This document shows positions 28,001-36,913 of a stretch of 64,000 nucleotides of DNA, piece by piece. Each line of letters opens with the position of its first letter. The first letter of the stretch is position 1. The notes under the pieces are model-generated. The model ran no database searches, was not told where the DNA came from, and was given only the letters and a program-made list of their open reading frames with translations. This DNA is from Verrucomicrobiota bacterium (GTDB lineage: Bacteria > Verrucomicrobiota > Verrucomicrobiia > CAIQCK01), in contig JACRJX010000030.1 in assembly GCA_016235595.1 (NCBI GenBank), positions 33,260-97,259 on the forward strand. The letters run 5' to 3'. A program made the position numbers and the translations under genes.

Positions 28001-28777
28001 TCACAGACCCGACGGATGATCCACGAACGTCCACGCGAGGCGGAACTTTCGCGCCACGTGCTCTGCCAGCGCCCGCACGCCGAATGTCTCCGTGGCGTAG
28101 TGCCCGGCGAAAAACACCGTGACACCCAACTCCTCCGCATCGCCGAACTCAGCGTGCCCGCCCTCGCCGGTCAGGTAGGCATCCACGCCAGCGCTTGCAG
28201 CCGTCTTTAGTTCGCTGCCCGCGCCGCCGGAGCAGACGCCTACCGTTCGCAGGCGCGCGGGACCGAACGGCAAAGTCTTCAGTGCGCCGTCCACCCGCAC
28301 GACGCGGCAGATACGCGCGGCCAGTTCCTCCGCCGACATCGGACGCGTCAGCCGGCCACGCCAGCCGATCGGCGCACCGTGGTGCTCCAGGAACGGTTCC
28401 AGCCGTGTCAGGCCAAGGCCGCGCGCGATGAGGATATTATTGCCGAGCTTCGGATGCGCGTCGAGCGGCAGATGGCTGGCATAGACCGCGAGGTTGCCCT
28501 CCACGAGCGCGCGAAGTTTCCGGAAATGCCGTCCCGTCCACGGCCGGGGTTTCGACCAGAACAACCCGTGGTGCACCAGCAGCAAATCCGCCTTGGCGCG
28601 AATGGCGGCGTTGATTGTGAACTCACTGGCATCCACCGCTGCGGCGATCTTCGTGACCCGGCCGCTGCGGTTCTGGCATTGCAGGCCGTTGAACGCGTCG
28701 TCGTAATCCTTCAAGGCGGGAGCGCGCAGGAGGTGGTCAAGGTGGGCCGTAAGTTTGTCGAGCGGGATGCCTTTCAT
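28001..28777 (-). CDS. Nif3-like dinuclear metal centre protein (DUF34)
   Basis: A 258-residue protein from the ATG at 28777 (MKGIPLDKL). It has the family landmarks DDAFNGLQCQ, the metal-binding LLLVHHGLFWS and YASHLPLDAHPKLGNN, GVCSGGAGSEL, and the C-terminal FFAGHYATETFGVRAL with the second His/Glu metal pair. These are hexameric two-metal proteins, related by fold to GTP cyclohydrolase I type 2; the physiological reaction is still debated. A longer in-frame start is less likely because homology begins at this Met. Confidence 0.9.
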   Translation of the reverse strand: MKGIPLDKLTAHLDHLLRAPALKDYDDAFNGLQCQNRSGRVTKIAAAVDASEFTINAAIRAKADLLLVHHGLFWSKPRPWTGRHFRKLRALVEGNLAVYASHLPLDAHPKLGNNILIARGLGLTRLEPFLEHHGAPIGWRGRLTRPMSAEELAARICRVVRVDGALKTLPFGPARLRTVGVCSGGAGSELKTAASAGVDAYLTGEGGHAEFGDAEELGVTVFFAGHYATETFGVRALAEHVARKFRLAWTFVDHPSGL

Positions 28778-28938
28778 GACGCCGATTTGACGGCAACGCC
28801 GCGCGGCCCACAAGCAAATTTCCAGAAAGCGGGCCTGCACCGACGATGCCTGTCTCGCCGGTTGCGAATGAATTCCGGGTTACATGTAACCTCCGGCATC
28901 GCTTGTCGGTATTAGTGCACAGAGAAAGGACAGAAAAC

Positions 28939-30720
28939 GTGGCCAAAACATTTTCATTTCTATTCGGTTTGTGTCTCACGGCGATGGCGGGAGGGAGCGC
29001 GATAGCGGCGCAGGAGGCGGGCGGACCGACGCAGTGGATTCCCGCCGACGCGGTGCTCGCGGTGGAGTTCTTCCAGCCGAAGGCGTTGCTGGCGCCGTTT
29101 GGCGATGGCAGGTCCGCTGCGGCCTTCGCGGCGCTACCGGGCGCTGGCAGACAAAAGGAGCGGCCAGGCTTCGAGAAGTTCATGCGCGTGGTGAAGTATC
29201 TGGAGTCGCAGTTGGGAACGGATTGGCCGACGGGGCTGGCGAAGATGACCGGCGGCGGGGTGGCGTTCGCCCTGCGGCCGCAGCAAAAGATCATGTTGAT
29301 TGCCGATGCCGAGGACGGACAGATGCTGACGCAACTGCACGAGTTCCTCTGGAAGGCGGCATCGGGCAACAAAAGCGGCACGGTGTCGTCGCAGCAGGTG
29401 GACGGCATGACGGCGTGGTCGCTCGGCCCCAAGGAGGCGCATACGATCATCGGCAAGCGGCTGGTGCTGGCCAGCGGATTTAATGAACTGCAGACGACGC
29501 TGGCGTTTCGTTCGCAACCGGCTGGCGCCAGTCTGGCAGCGTCGCCAGCCTACCAGGCCGCGAAACGCGCAGTCGGACCCGACGCGGCAGGGATGATCTT
29601 CGTCAACATGGCGGTCCTCAAACAAGCGCCCGGTTTGGCCAAGGCGCTGCAACCGAAGGACAGCAATCCGCTCGCGGCGCTGCTCTTCGCGGGCATCACC
29701 GAGTCGGTGTCCGCGTCAAACTGGCTGGCCGTGGGACTACGTGTCAATGAGAAGGAAGACACCCTTGCACTCCAGGTCGTGACCGACGGCGCAAAACTCG
29801 ACGCGAAGGGACCTGCGGCGTTCGCACTGCCCGCCAAACGTGAAGAGGGCGCACTGCCCAACCTGGCGGTGCTGCGCCAGATCGCCGGACTTAGTTTGTA
29901 TCGCGATTTGCGCCGGTTCTATGGCGCGAAGGACCAGTTGTTCCCGGAGCGGACATCGGGGCTGATCTTCTTCGAGAACATGATGGGCATCTTCTTCTGC
30001 GGTCGCGACCTGACCGACGATGTCCTGGCACATGCCCGGCCTGAGATCCGCCTCGTCGTGGCCAACCAGCAATACGACCCGGCCGTCGGCACGCCCTCTC
30101 CGCAAATTCCCGCCTTTGCGCTCGTGCTGCAACTCCGCGACCCGGCGCAGTTCCGGGAGATCATGGAGGAGGCATGGCAAAAAGCCATCGGGCTGGCGAG
30201 CTTCACGCGCGGCCAGAAGGCCGATCCGGGGTTTGTCATTGATCGGCCGGTGCATTGGACGACGAAGTATAGCGTGGCGAGATTTTCCACGTCGGGCATC
30301 AAGGACAGGTCGAAGCTCGACATGCGGTTCAACTTCAGTCCGTCGCTGGCGATGCCGGGCAACTACCTGATCCTGAGTTCCACCGAGCAACTGGCGTGCG
30401 ATCTCATGGACGCCGTCGGCCGCGAGGCGAAACAGTCCTCCGCGCCCCTTGCCCAAACGCACTCACTGCTGGAAGCCAAAGGCGACCGCGTGGCCGCCGC
30501 GCTGTTGGCCAACCACGATGTCATCTTGCGCCAGAACATACTCAAAAAAGGCGGCGGTGATGGCGACGCGGGAGGCATTGACGCGCTGATCACCTTCGCA
30601 GGCTTTGTCGAGCAACTGCGATTGAGTCTCGGCGCGGAGTCAGGCTTGAACCAGGCGAAGCTCGAACTGAAATTCAAATGGCCCGCGCAGCCGGAACCGA
30701 AGATGGCCCGTGCCCGATGA
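28939..30720 (+). CDS. Secreted hypothetical protein (DUF3352-like features)
   Basis: A 593-residue protein. I prefer the GTG at 28939, because it has an SD (AAAGGA) and is directly followed by a signal peptide (SFLFGLCLTAMAGGSAIA). The body has WIPADAVLAVEFFQPKALLAPF at the start, and GMIFVNMAVL and LPNLAVLRQIAGLSLYRDL further on. This pattern resembles secreted proteins of the DUF3352 kind, for which no function is known. The DUF1800 gene follows 33 bp downstream, so it belongs to the DUF1800/DUF1501 unit. Confidence 0.65.
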   Translation: MAKTFSFLFGLCLTAMAGGSAIAAQEAGGPTQWIPADAVLAVEFFQPKALLAPFGDGRSAAAFAALPGAGRQKERPGFEKFMRVVKYLESQLGTDWPTGLAKMTGGGVAFALRPQQKIMLIADAEDGQMLTQLHEFLWKAASGNKSGTVSSQQVDGMTAWSLGPKEAHTIIGKRLVLASGFNELQTTLAFRSQPAGASLAASPAYQAAKRAVGPDAAGMIFVNMAVLKQAPGLAKALQPKDSNPLAALLFAGITESVSASNWLAVGLRVNEKEDTLALQVVTDGAKLDAKGPAAFALPAKREEGALPNLAVLRQIAGLSLYRDLRRFYGAKDQLFPERTSGLIFFENMMGIFFCGRDLTDDVLAHARPEIRLVVANQQYDPAVGTPSPQIPAFALVLQLRDPAQFREIMEEAWQKAIGLASFTRGQKADPGFVIDRPVHWTTKYSVARFSTSGIKDRSKLDMRFNFSPSLAMPGNYLILSSTEQLACDLMDAVGREAKQSSAPLAQTHSLLEAKGDRVAAALLANHDVILRQNILKKGGGDGDAGGIDALITFAGFVEQLRLSLGAESGLNQAKLELKFKWPAQPEPKMARAR

Positions 30721-30753
30721 TGCGTGCTCCGAGCCTGTCCGTCGAACGATCTC

Positions 30754-32076
30754 ATGGCAACCTTGACCCAACAGCCATTCGACCCGGCAACGGCGTGGGC
30801 GCGGTACGAGCCGGACGCGCGCCGTCCGTGGAACCTTGCGTTGGCGGGGCATCTCTATCGCCGCGCCGCGTTCGGGGCAACGTGGGACCAACTCCAGCGC
30901 GCGCTCCGTGACGGGCCGCAGCGGACGATTGACGGATTGTTGCGGCCGCGCGCCGATGTCGCGGCGTTCAATCGGCAGCATGACGAGCTGGAGACGCCGC
31001 CGAACGATGAGAATTCATCGAACGACCTGCGGGCGTGGTGGCTTCAGCGGATGATTCGCACGCCACACCCGCTGCTGGAGAAAATGACGCTCTTCTGGCA
31101 CGGCCATTTCGGTGTGAACGCCACCAAGGTCAATAGCGCCCGTGCCATGCAGCAGCATCTCCAGCTATTGCGGAAGCACGCGCTCGGCAGCTTCCGCGAG
31201 ATGTTGCCGGGCATCATGCGCGACGCGGCGATGCTCCTGTCGCTGGACGCCAAGGCCAACCGCAAGGCGCTGCCCAACGAGGATCTTGCGCGGTGTTTCA
31301 TGGAGACGTTCACGCTCGGCCCCGGCCGTTTCTCGGACCGCGACGTGCATGAAGCGGCGCGCGCGTTCAGCGGCTGGTTCGTGCTCCAGAACCAGCTCCG
31401 TTTGATTGAGCGCGAGCGCGATTCGGAGATGAAGCACATCCTTGGACAGGAAGGCCGCTTTACGAGCGACGACGTCGCGCGCATCTTGGTCGAGCAGCCG
31501 GCCACGTCGCAGACGATCGTCCGCAAGGTTTACCGCTGGCTGATTTCCGAGACGGTGGAGCCGGACGAGCGGTTGCTCGCGCCGCTGGCCGAATCGTTCG
31601 CGAAGAATCATGACGTGTTCCCGCTCGTGGAGACCCTGCTCCGTTCAAACCTTTTCTTCTCGGCGATGGCGTATCGTCAGCGCATGAAAAGTCCCGTCGA
31701 GTTTGCCTTGGGCGTCGTGAAAGGCTTGGAGGAAGCGGTTCCCACGCCGCCGCTGGCCGAAGCACTGGCGCGCCTCGGACAGAACCTGCTTCATCCGCCG
31801 ACGGCCAAGGGCTGGTGCGGCGGCCAGAGCTGGATCAATCACGCAACGCTGGCGGGCCGGCACAATCTGGCAGCGGCATTACTGAAGAGCGACGGGGCTT
31901 TCGGCGGCAAACTCGACCCGGCAGCAGTGGCCGGCCGGCACGGCTCCGGCTCGAAGTTCTTCCTCAATTTGTTTTTGCAGGGCGATGCCGAACTCCATGA
32001 TGGAACCGATGCCAACACAGACGCTCGCCGCGTCGCCTACGCCGCACTCGCACTTCCGGAGTTTCAACTGGCATGA
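30754..32076 (+). CDS. DUF1800 family protein
   Basis: A 440-residue protein with the DUF1800 hallmarks: HLYRRAAFGATWDQL, the metal-like MTLFWHGHFGVN, RDAAMLLSLDAKANRKALPNED, LARCFMETFTLGPG and ARAFSGWF. DUF1800 and DUF1501 proteins are encoded together in Planctomycetes and Verrucomicrobia, sometimes with cellulose- or chitin-related genes. The biochemical role is unknown. Its stop overlaps the DUF1501 start (ATGA). Confidence 0.92.
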   Translation: MATLTQQPFDPATAWARYEPDARRPWNLALAGHLYRRAAFGATWDQLQRALRDGPQRTIDGLLRPRADVAAFNRQHDELETPPNDENSSNDLRAWWLQRMIRTPHPLLEKMTLFWHGHFGVNATKVNSARAMQQHLQLLRKHALGSFREMLPGIMRDAAMLLSLDAKANRKALPNEDLARCFMETFTLGPGRFSDRDVHEAARAFSGWFVLQNQLRLIERERDSEMKHILGQEGRFTSDDVARILVEQPATSQTIVRKVYRWLISETVEPDERLLAPLAESFAKNHDVFPLVETLLRSNLFFSAMAYRQRMKSPVEFALGVVKGLEEAVPTPPLAEALARLGQNLLHPPTAKGWCGGQSWINHATLAGRHNLAAALLKSDGAFGGKLDPAAVAGRHGSGSKFFLNLFLQGDAELHDGTDANTDARRVAYAALALPEFQLA

Positions 32077-33290
32077 ACACCCTGAATCAAACCCGGCGCA
32101 GTTTCATCAAGACGACGCTGAAGGCCGGCGTCTTCGCCTCGTTTGCCGGGCACGCGCCGGGACTGTTGGCGCGCGCCGCGGCGGCCCGGCAGGAGCGCGA
32201 CACGGTGCTGGTGGTTCTCCAGCTTTCCGGCGGCAACGACGGCTTGAATACGGTGATTCCCTTTGGCGATGACGCGTATCATCGAGGCCGGCCGACGTTG
32301 AGCAAGGTGGCGCGGGGCGCGCACAAGCTGGATTCGCATCTCGCTTTCCATCCGCGTATGGAAGGTTTTTACCGGTTGTATCGGGACGGCCTTCTCACCA
32401 TCGTTCAAGGCGTCGGCTACGCGAATGCGGATCGCAATCATCCGGGCGCGATGCACAACTGGCACACGGCGGACCCGCGTTCGCCCAAGCTGCAAACTGG
32501 CTGGCTGGGCCGCGCGGCGGACCGTTTGTGGAAACCCGACGCGGCGAACGTGCCCGCCGTATTTGTTGGCGCTGGCCCACAGCCTTTCGCGTCGAACGCC
32601 GAGAAAGTCATCGTTCCTTCCGTCCATTCGCCGCGAGAGCTTGTCTGCCAGCAGTTTCAGTCGGGAGAACAAGGTGTCCCTGCCGGCCCGAGTCAACCAT
32701 GGCTGGACTCGTTGAGGCGCGCCACGGCAGAAGTGCAGGCCAATAGCCGTCGGATCGAATCGGCAGTGGCCGCCTCCTCTCGCGCCGACTATCCGCAATT
32801 CCAACTCGCTGGGGAACTGCGCGCCATGGCTCAACTCATTCGGACCAACCTCGGCATCCGGATCTTCTTTACGGAACCCGGCGGCGGCATCGGCGGTTTC
32901 GACAACCATGCTGGTCAGATCGGCAATCATTGCTCGCTGTTGCACCAGTTGTCGGAATCCGTGGCGGCGTTCATCCGCGATCTGGAATACGATAAGTTGC
33001 ACAAGCGCGTCCTGTTGATGACGTTCTCCGAGTTCGGTCGCACCGTGCATGAAAATGGCCGCCGCGGCACCGATCATGGCGCGGCTGCGCCGGTGTTTCT
33101 GGCCGGCGGCGGACTGAAAGGCGGCTTGTGCGGCACGCATCCCAGCCTTACCGACCTTGACAAGGACGGCTTGAAGTTTCACACAGACTTCCGACGAATC
33201 TACGCCACCGCGCTCGACCGCTGGCTGGGCCTCGACAGCCGCAGCGTGCTCGGCGCGTCGTTCGCTCCACTCGATCTCTTCAACGCGTAG
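32073..33290 (+). CDS. DUF1501 family protein with Tat signal
   Basis: A 405-residue protein. TRRSFIKTTLKAGVF at residues 7-21 is a twin-arginine signal, so it is exported folded. The domain resembles the sulfatase/alkaline phosphatase fold: VLQLSGGNDGLNTVIPF, GVGYANADRNHPGAMHNW, GGFDNHAGQIGNH, LMTFSEFGRTVHENG and GTDHGAAAPVFLAG. It is coupled to the DUF1800 gene by a 4-bp overlap, and the two probably act together in the periplasm. Confidence 0.93.
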   Translation: MNTLNQTRRSFIKTTLKAGVFASFAGHAPGLLARAAAARQERDTVLVVLQLSGGNDGLNTVIPFGDDAYHRGRPTLSKVARGAHKLDSHLAFHPRMEGFYRLYRDGLLTIVQGVGYANADRNHPGAMHNWHTADPRSPKLQTGWLGRAADRLWKPDAANVPAVFVGAGPQPFASNAEKVIVPSVHSPRELVCQQFQSGEQGVPAGPSQPWLDSLRRATAEVQANSRRIESAVAASSRADYPQFQLAGELRAMAQLIRTNLGIRIFFTEPGGGIGGFDNHAGQIGNHCSLLHQLSESVAAFIRDLEYDKLHKRVLLMTFSEFGRTVHENGRRGTDHGAAAPVFLAGGGLKGGLCGTHPSLTDLDKDGLKFHTDFRRIYATALDRWLGLDSRSVLGASFAPLDLFNA

Positions 33291-33343
33291 GCCGCGCGAC
33301 ATCATCGTTGCGAGCAGGCGGAATCGCAGGCAGGATGCGGGCG

Positions 33344-34600
33344 ATGAAACATTTTCTTTTGGCAGCGACGATACTCCTCGCCGGCGGGCTGGTGGCGGCG
33401 GAGAACGATTCCAATTGGCCGCGATGGCGCGGGCCGCGCGACAACGGCAGCACCGACACCGGCAAGTATCCGGTAAAATGGGACGCGAACACGCATTTGT
33501 TGTGGAAAGTGACGCTGCCCGGAAAAGGTTGCTCGACGCCGATTGTCTGGAACAAACGCATCTTCGTCACCGCGCCGATGGAGGGACAGGACGCGCTGCT
33601 CGCGTTTGACTGGTCGGGAAATCAGCTCTGGCAGACGACGTTCGGCCCTGAACTCAAAGGCAGGCATCGCAACGGTTCCGGCTGCAATCCATCGCCGGCC
33701 ACCGACGGGCAGGGCCTCTTCGTTTATTTCAAGAGCGGCAATCTCGCGGCGGTGGGTATGGACGGCAAGCTCCGCTGGAAGACCAACCTGCTTGAGCGCT
33801 ACGGAAAATTGTCGCTTTACTGGGACTACGGTTCTTCGCCGGCGCTGACGGAGAAGGACGTGGTGATGGCCGTGATGCACCACGGCGAGTCCTACCTCGC
33901 GGCGTTCGACAAACTCACTGGCAAACTGCACTGGAAGGTGGCGCGCAACTACGAAACGCCGGTCGAGGGCGATCACAGCTACGCGACGCCGCTCGTCATC
34001 CGGCATCAAGGCCGCGAGGCATTGCTGGTGTTGGGCGGCGAACGGTTGACGGCGCACGATGCCGCCGATGGCCGGACGCTTTGGACGTGCGGCGATTTCA
34101 ACCCCGGCGCGAAGAAGAACTGGGTGCCCGTGGCCTCGCCGGTCGTGGTTGGCAATATGGCGGTGGTTCCTTACGGCCGTGGCGACCGGCTGCATGGCGT
34201 CAAACTCGGCGGCAGCGGCGATGTGACCGCGACACACCGCCTTTGGAGGCGCGACGACAGCGGCGCGTTTGTGCCGACGCCAGCCGAATACAAAGGACGC
34301 ATCTATGTGTTGCGCGACAAGGGTGAGGTGGACTGCGTTGACCCGGCCACCGGCAAGAGCTTCTGGAGCGACGCCCTGCCCGAGACCAAGGATAAATACT
34401 ATGCCTCGCCGACGGTGGCCGACGGGAAGCTCTACGCCGCGCGCGAAGACGGCGTGGTGTTCGTCGCACGCATCGAGGGAAAGTTCGAGGTGCTCTCGGA
34501 AAACAACATGGGCGAGCAGATGATCGGTTCGCCGGTGCCGGTGTCCAGCCGCCTCCTGCTCCGGGGCGTGGATCATCTCTTCTGTATCGCTGCGCCATGA
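33344..34600 (+). CDS. Secreted PQQ-like beta-propeller protein (BamB-like)
   Basis: A 418-residue protein from the ATG at 33344; the in-frame ATG at 33335 is an alternative. The signal peptide is KHFLLAATILLAGGLVAA. The typical PVC opening NWPRWRGPRDNGSTD is followed by propeller blades: ALLAFDWSGNQLWQTTF, LAAVGMDGKLRWKTN, YLAAFDKLTGKLHWKV and VDCVDPATGKSFWSD. It is probably a periplasmic structural or binding protein. No catalytic PQQ-dehydrogenase residues are evident. Confidence 0.85.
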   Translation: MKHFLLAATILLAGGLVAAENDSNWPRWRGPRDNGSTDTGKYPVKWDANTHLLWKVTLPGKGCSTPIVWNKRIFVTAPMEGQDALLAFDWSGNQLWQTTFGPELKGRHRNGSGCNPSPATDGQGLFVYFKSGNLAAVGMDGKLRWKTNLLERYGKLSLYWDYGSSPALTEKDVVMAVMHHGESYLAAFDKLTGKLHWKVARNYETPVEGDHSYATPLVIRHQGREALLVLGGERLTAHDAADGRTLWTCGDFNPGAKKNWVPVASPVVVGNMAVVPYGRGDRLHGVKLGGSGDVTATHRLWRRDDSGAFVPTPAEYKGRIYVLRDKGEVDCVDPATGKSFWSDALPETKDKYYASPTVADGKLYAAREDGVVFVARIEGKFEVLSENNMGEQMIGSPVPVSSRLLLRGVDHLFCIAAP

Positions 34601-34692
34601 GGCCGTGGTCGCGGTTGTTCGGTGATTGAGAAACCGACTGGTTTCGGTTAAGAGTAGGCTGTGGCCGCAACAGCCTCAGTCGAAAGACACAC

Positions 34693-35859
34693 ATGAACCC
34701 AATGCAACCAACTTCCCTGACGACTGAGTTTGCTCCGGCTGAAAGAGCGTCCGCCGAGACGATCGAACGCCAGACCGCCACGCTGGCCCAACAACCGCTG
34801 ATCGCCGAGTTGCTCAACTCGGTGTTGAACTACGTCTTGATCCTCAATCAGCAACGGCAGATCGTTTTCGCCAGCAAGAACCTGCAGGAGTTGGTGCCGA
34901 ACACGGAATTGAAGGATTTGCTGGGCAAACGGCCCGGCGAAGCTCTCGGCTGCACCCACGCCGAACCGTCAACCAGCGGATGCGGCACGACCGCGTTTTG
35001 TAGCGAGTGCGGCGCCGTGAAGACCATCCTAGCCAGTCTGGCCGGCCGGAAAGATTGCCAGGAATGCCGCATGATCCGCGTCGCCGGCTCGGAGGAAGAA
35101 GCGATGGACCTTTTGGTGGCCGGCACACCGCTGACGATCCACGGCGAGACGTATTCACTAGTGGCTATCACGGACATCAGCCACGAGAAACGCCGGCGGG
35201 CGCTGGAAAGGATCTTCTTCCACGATGTCATCAACTCCGCTGGCGGTTTGGAAGGGCGGCTCCTGATGATGGACAAGCAAGCCCCGACCGGTTTCCGCGA
35301 GCAAATCGAAATGCTCCGTGCCAGCGTGCATCACGTCCTTGAGGAAATCCTTGCCCAAAGAGATCTCATCGCGGCCGAGAGCAACGAACTTTTCGTGGAC
35401 CCCAGGCCGCTGAAATCCAAGGAAATCTTGGAGAGAGTTCTCCAGCTTTACGCGAACCATCCGGTCGCGGAAGGCCGCGGGTTGGGCATTGCAGCCACGT
35501 CGGTGTCGCAAGATATCGTGACCGATTCGCGGCTGCTGAGGCGGATTCTTGGCAACATGATCAAGAATGCGCTTGAAGCGTCGCAGCCGGGCCACGTGGT
35601 GACGGCTGGCTGCGTGGAAGAGGGGGACGGCGTCCGGTTCTGGGTCCACAACGCGACGTTCATGCCGCCTAACATTCAACTCCAGGTCTTCAATCGGTCA
35701 TTCTCCACCAAAGGTTCAGGGCGCGGTTTGGGAACCTATAGCGTCAAGTTACTGACGGAACGGTACCTCAAAGGTCAAGTCGGCTTCACCACAAGCGAGA
35801 AAGACGGCACCACGTTCTTCGTGATCCTGCCCAAGGACATCAGCGGAACCCCAACATGA
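34693..35859 (+). CDS. PAS-domain histidine kinase with Cys-rich insert
   Basis: A 388-residue soluble kinase. A PAS-like sensor (VLNYVLILNQQRQIVFASKNLQEL) at about 40-160 contains a cysteine cluster: GCTHA, SGCGTTAFCSECGAV and DCQECR, eight Cys/His within about 55 residues. The phospho-acceptor is likely His177 in RIFFHDVINSAGG (HDxxN type), and the ATPase has ILGNMIKNALEAS and STKGSGRGLGTYSVKLL. The cluster could bind Fe-S or zinc and sense redox. It faces the minus-strand RiPP block, so shared regulation is possible but unproven. Confidence 0.85.
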   Translation: MNPMQPTSLTTEFAPAERASAETIERQTATLAQQPLIAELLNSVLNYVLILNQQRQIVFASKNLQELVPNTELKDLLGKRPGEALGCTHAEPSTSGCGTTAFCSECGAVKTILASLAGRKDCQECRMIRVAGSEEEAMDLLVAGTPLTIHGETYSLVAITDISHEKRRRALERIFFHDVINSAGGLEGRLLMMDKQAPTGFREQIEMLRASVHHVLEEILAQRDLIAAESNELFVDPRPLKSKEILERVLQLYANHPVAEGRGLGIAATSVSQDIVTDSRLLRRILGNMIKNALEASQPGHVVTAGCVEEGDGVRFWVHNATFMPPNIQLQVFNRSFSTKGSGRGLGTYSVKLLTERYLKGQVGFTTSEKDGTTFFVILPKDISGTPT

Positions 35860-35918
35860 GCACAGACGCCGTCTGCCTGAGAACCCTTCTGTGGGAATGA
35901 TCGGCCGGGAAAATCATC

Positions 35919-35980
35919 GAGCCGTGGCACCTGCAACCTCACTTCCACTGTCTGCGGAACTATCACTTGTGCCACGGCTC
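35919..35980. repeat. 12-bp inverted repeat in the convergent spacer
   Basis: GAGCCGTGGCAC (35919-35930) and its perfect complement (35969-35980) flank 38 nt, between the ends of the kinase and the protease genes. It may act as a two-way terminator or as an RNA structure at both 3' ends. Confidence 0.55.
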
Positions 35981-36073
35981 TGACTTAACTTGCCACCGAA
36001 TTGCCTTTTGTCAACTGTCCCACCCTCGATCGAGCGTTTGTACGTGTCTCCGCGCCCGTGTTGAAACGTCTTC

Positions 36074-36889
36074 CTACTTGCCCGGCGCAGGCGGCGATTT
36101 CTGTGCCATGGCATAGAGCAGCGTCTTGATCTCGAACGGCTTCAGGCGCGGCCATTTTGAAAGCAACAAGGCGCAAATGGCGGAGATGTGCGGCGCGGCG
36201 AAGCTGCTGCCAATTTCGTAGATGTAACCACCGCCGGGCTGCGGCACTTTCACGTAGCTGCCGTTGGCGATGAACTCGGTGAACGTCTTCGGCTTGAGCT
36301 GGTAGGCGAACTGGAACGCGTCCTTGAACGACGCCCAATAGACTTTGATGAGGTTCGAGAAGATGGAAGGGAAGCTCGGCATCCCTTCGTTTTCACCGGC
36401 GGCGACAAGGATGCGGTCGCGGTAATAGGCCTTCTCGACCAGCTTGTGAAAGGTCTCGAAATACGCGCCACCTTCGCTGACGAGCAGGCCGTTGCTGAGG
36501 TTGATGACCTGGCAGTTCTCGATCGCCCAATCCGCGCCGACGATCATGTGTTTCGGTTTGCCGCCGGCGAATTTGTAGCCGTCGGAGCCGACGCCGATGC
36601 AGGATAGCACGCGCACGCTGTAGATTTCCGCTTCCGGCGCCAACCGCGCGATCACGCCCGCGCAACCGGTGCCGTGGCCTGCGGCGTCCTGGCCGTCATA
36701 GGGCCGCGCGACGATCTGACCACCGGCCTCGTCAATGATGACGCCGCCTTTGACGTGACCGGCGAGGTCGGGATGCTTGTTATCCACGCCGCTGTCCACG
36801 ACGGCGACCTTGACACCCTTGCCGGTCGCGCCTTTGAGGAACTCGGCGGGATTGAACTGGTCGAAAGGCGATGGAGGTGAATCGCTCAT
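36074..36889 (-). CDS. Subtilisin-like S8 serine protease without signal peptide
   Basis: A 271-residue protease with the whole triad: Asp32 in VAVVDSGVD, His72 in AAGHGTGCAGVI and Ser at about 229 in GSSFAAPHISAI. GSSFAAP replaces the usual GTSMAAP. No signal peptide or long propeptide is seen, so it is probably cytoplasmic or regulated. It starts 24 bp after the REC-GAF gene and ends the minus-strand block. Because the block's ABC exporter lacks a peptidase domain, this enzyme is a good candidate to remove the leaders of the three precursor peptides; that is inference. Confidence 0.85.
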   Translation of the reverse strand: MSDSPPSPFDQFNPAEFLKGATGKGVKVAVVDSGVDNKHPDLAGHVKGGVIIDEAGGQIVARPYDGQDAAGHGTGCAGVIARLAPEAEIYSVRVLSCIGVGSDGYKFAGGKPKHMIVGADWAIENCQVINLSNGLLVSEGGAYFETFHKLVEKAYYRDRILVAAGENEGMPSFPSIFSNLIKVYWASFKDAFQFAYQLKPKTFTEFIANGSYVKVPQPGGGYIYEIGSSFAAPHISAICALLLSKWPRLKPFEIKTLLYAMAQKSPPAPGK

Positions 36890-36913
36890 GGATTGATCAG
36901 GGTCCCACAGCGA

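Noticed and set aside
32064..34576. Two long minus-strand ORFs (413 and 424 residues)
   Set aside because: They mirror the DUF1501 and propeller genes; no motifs or ribosome sites.
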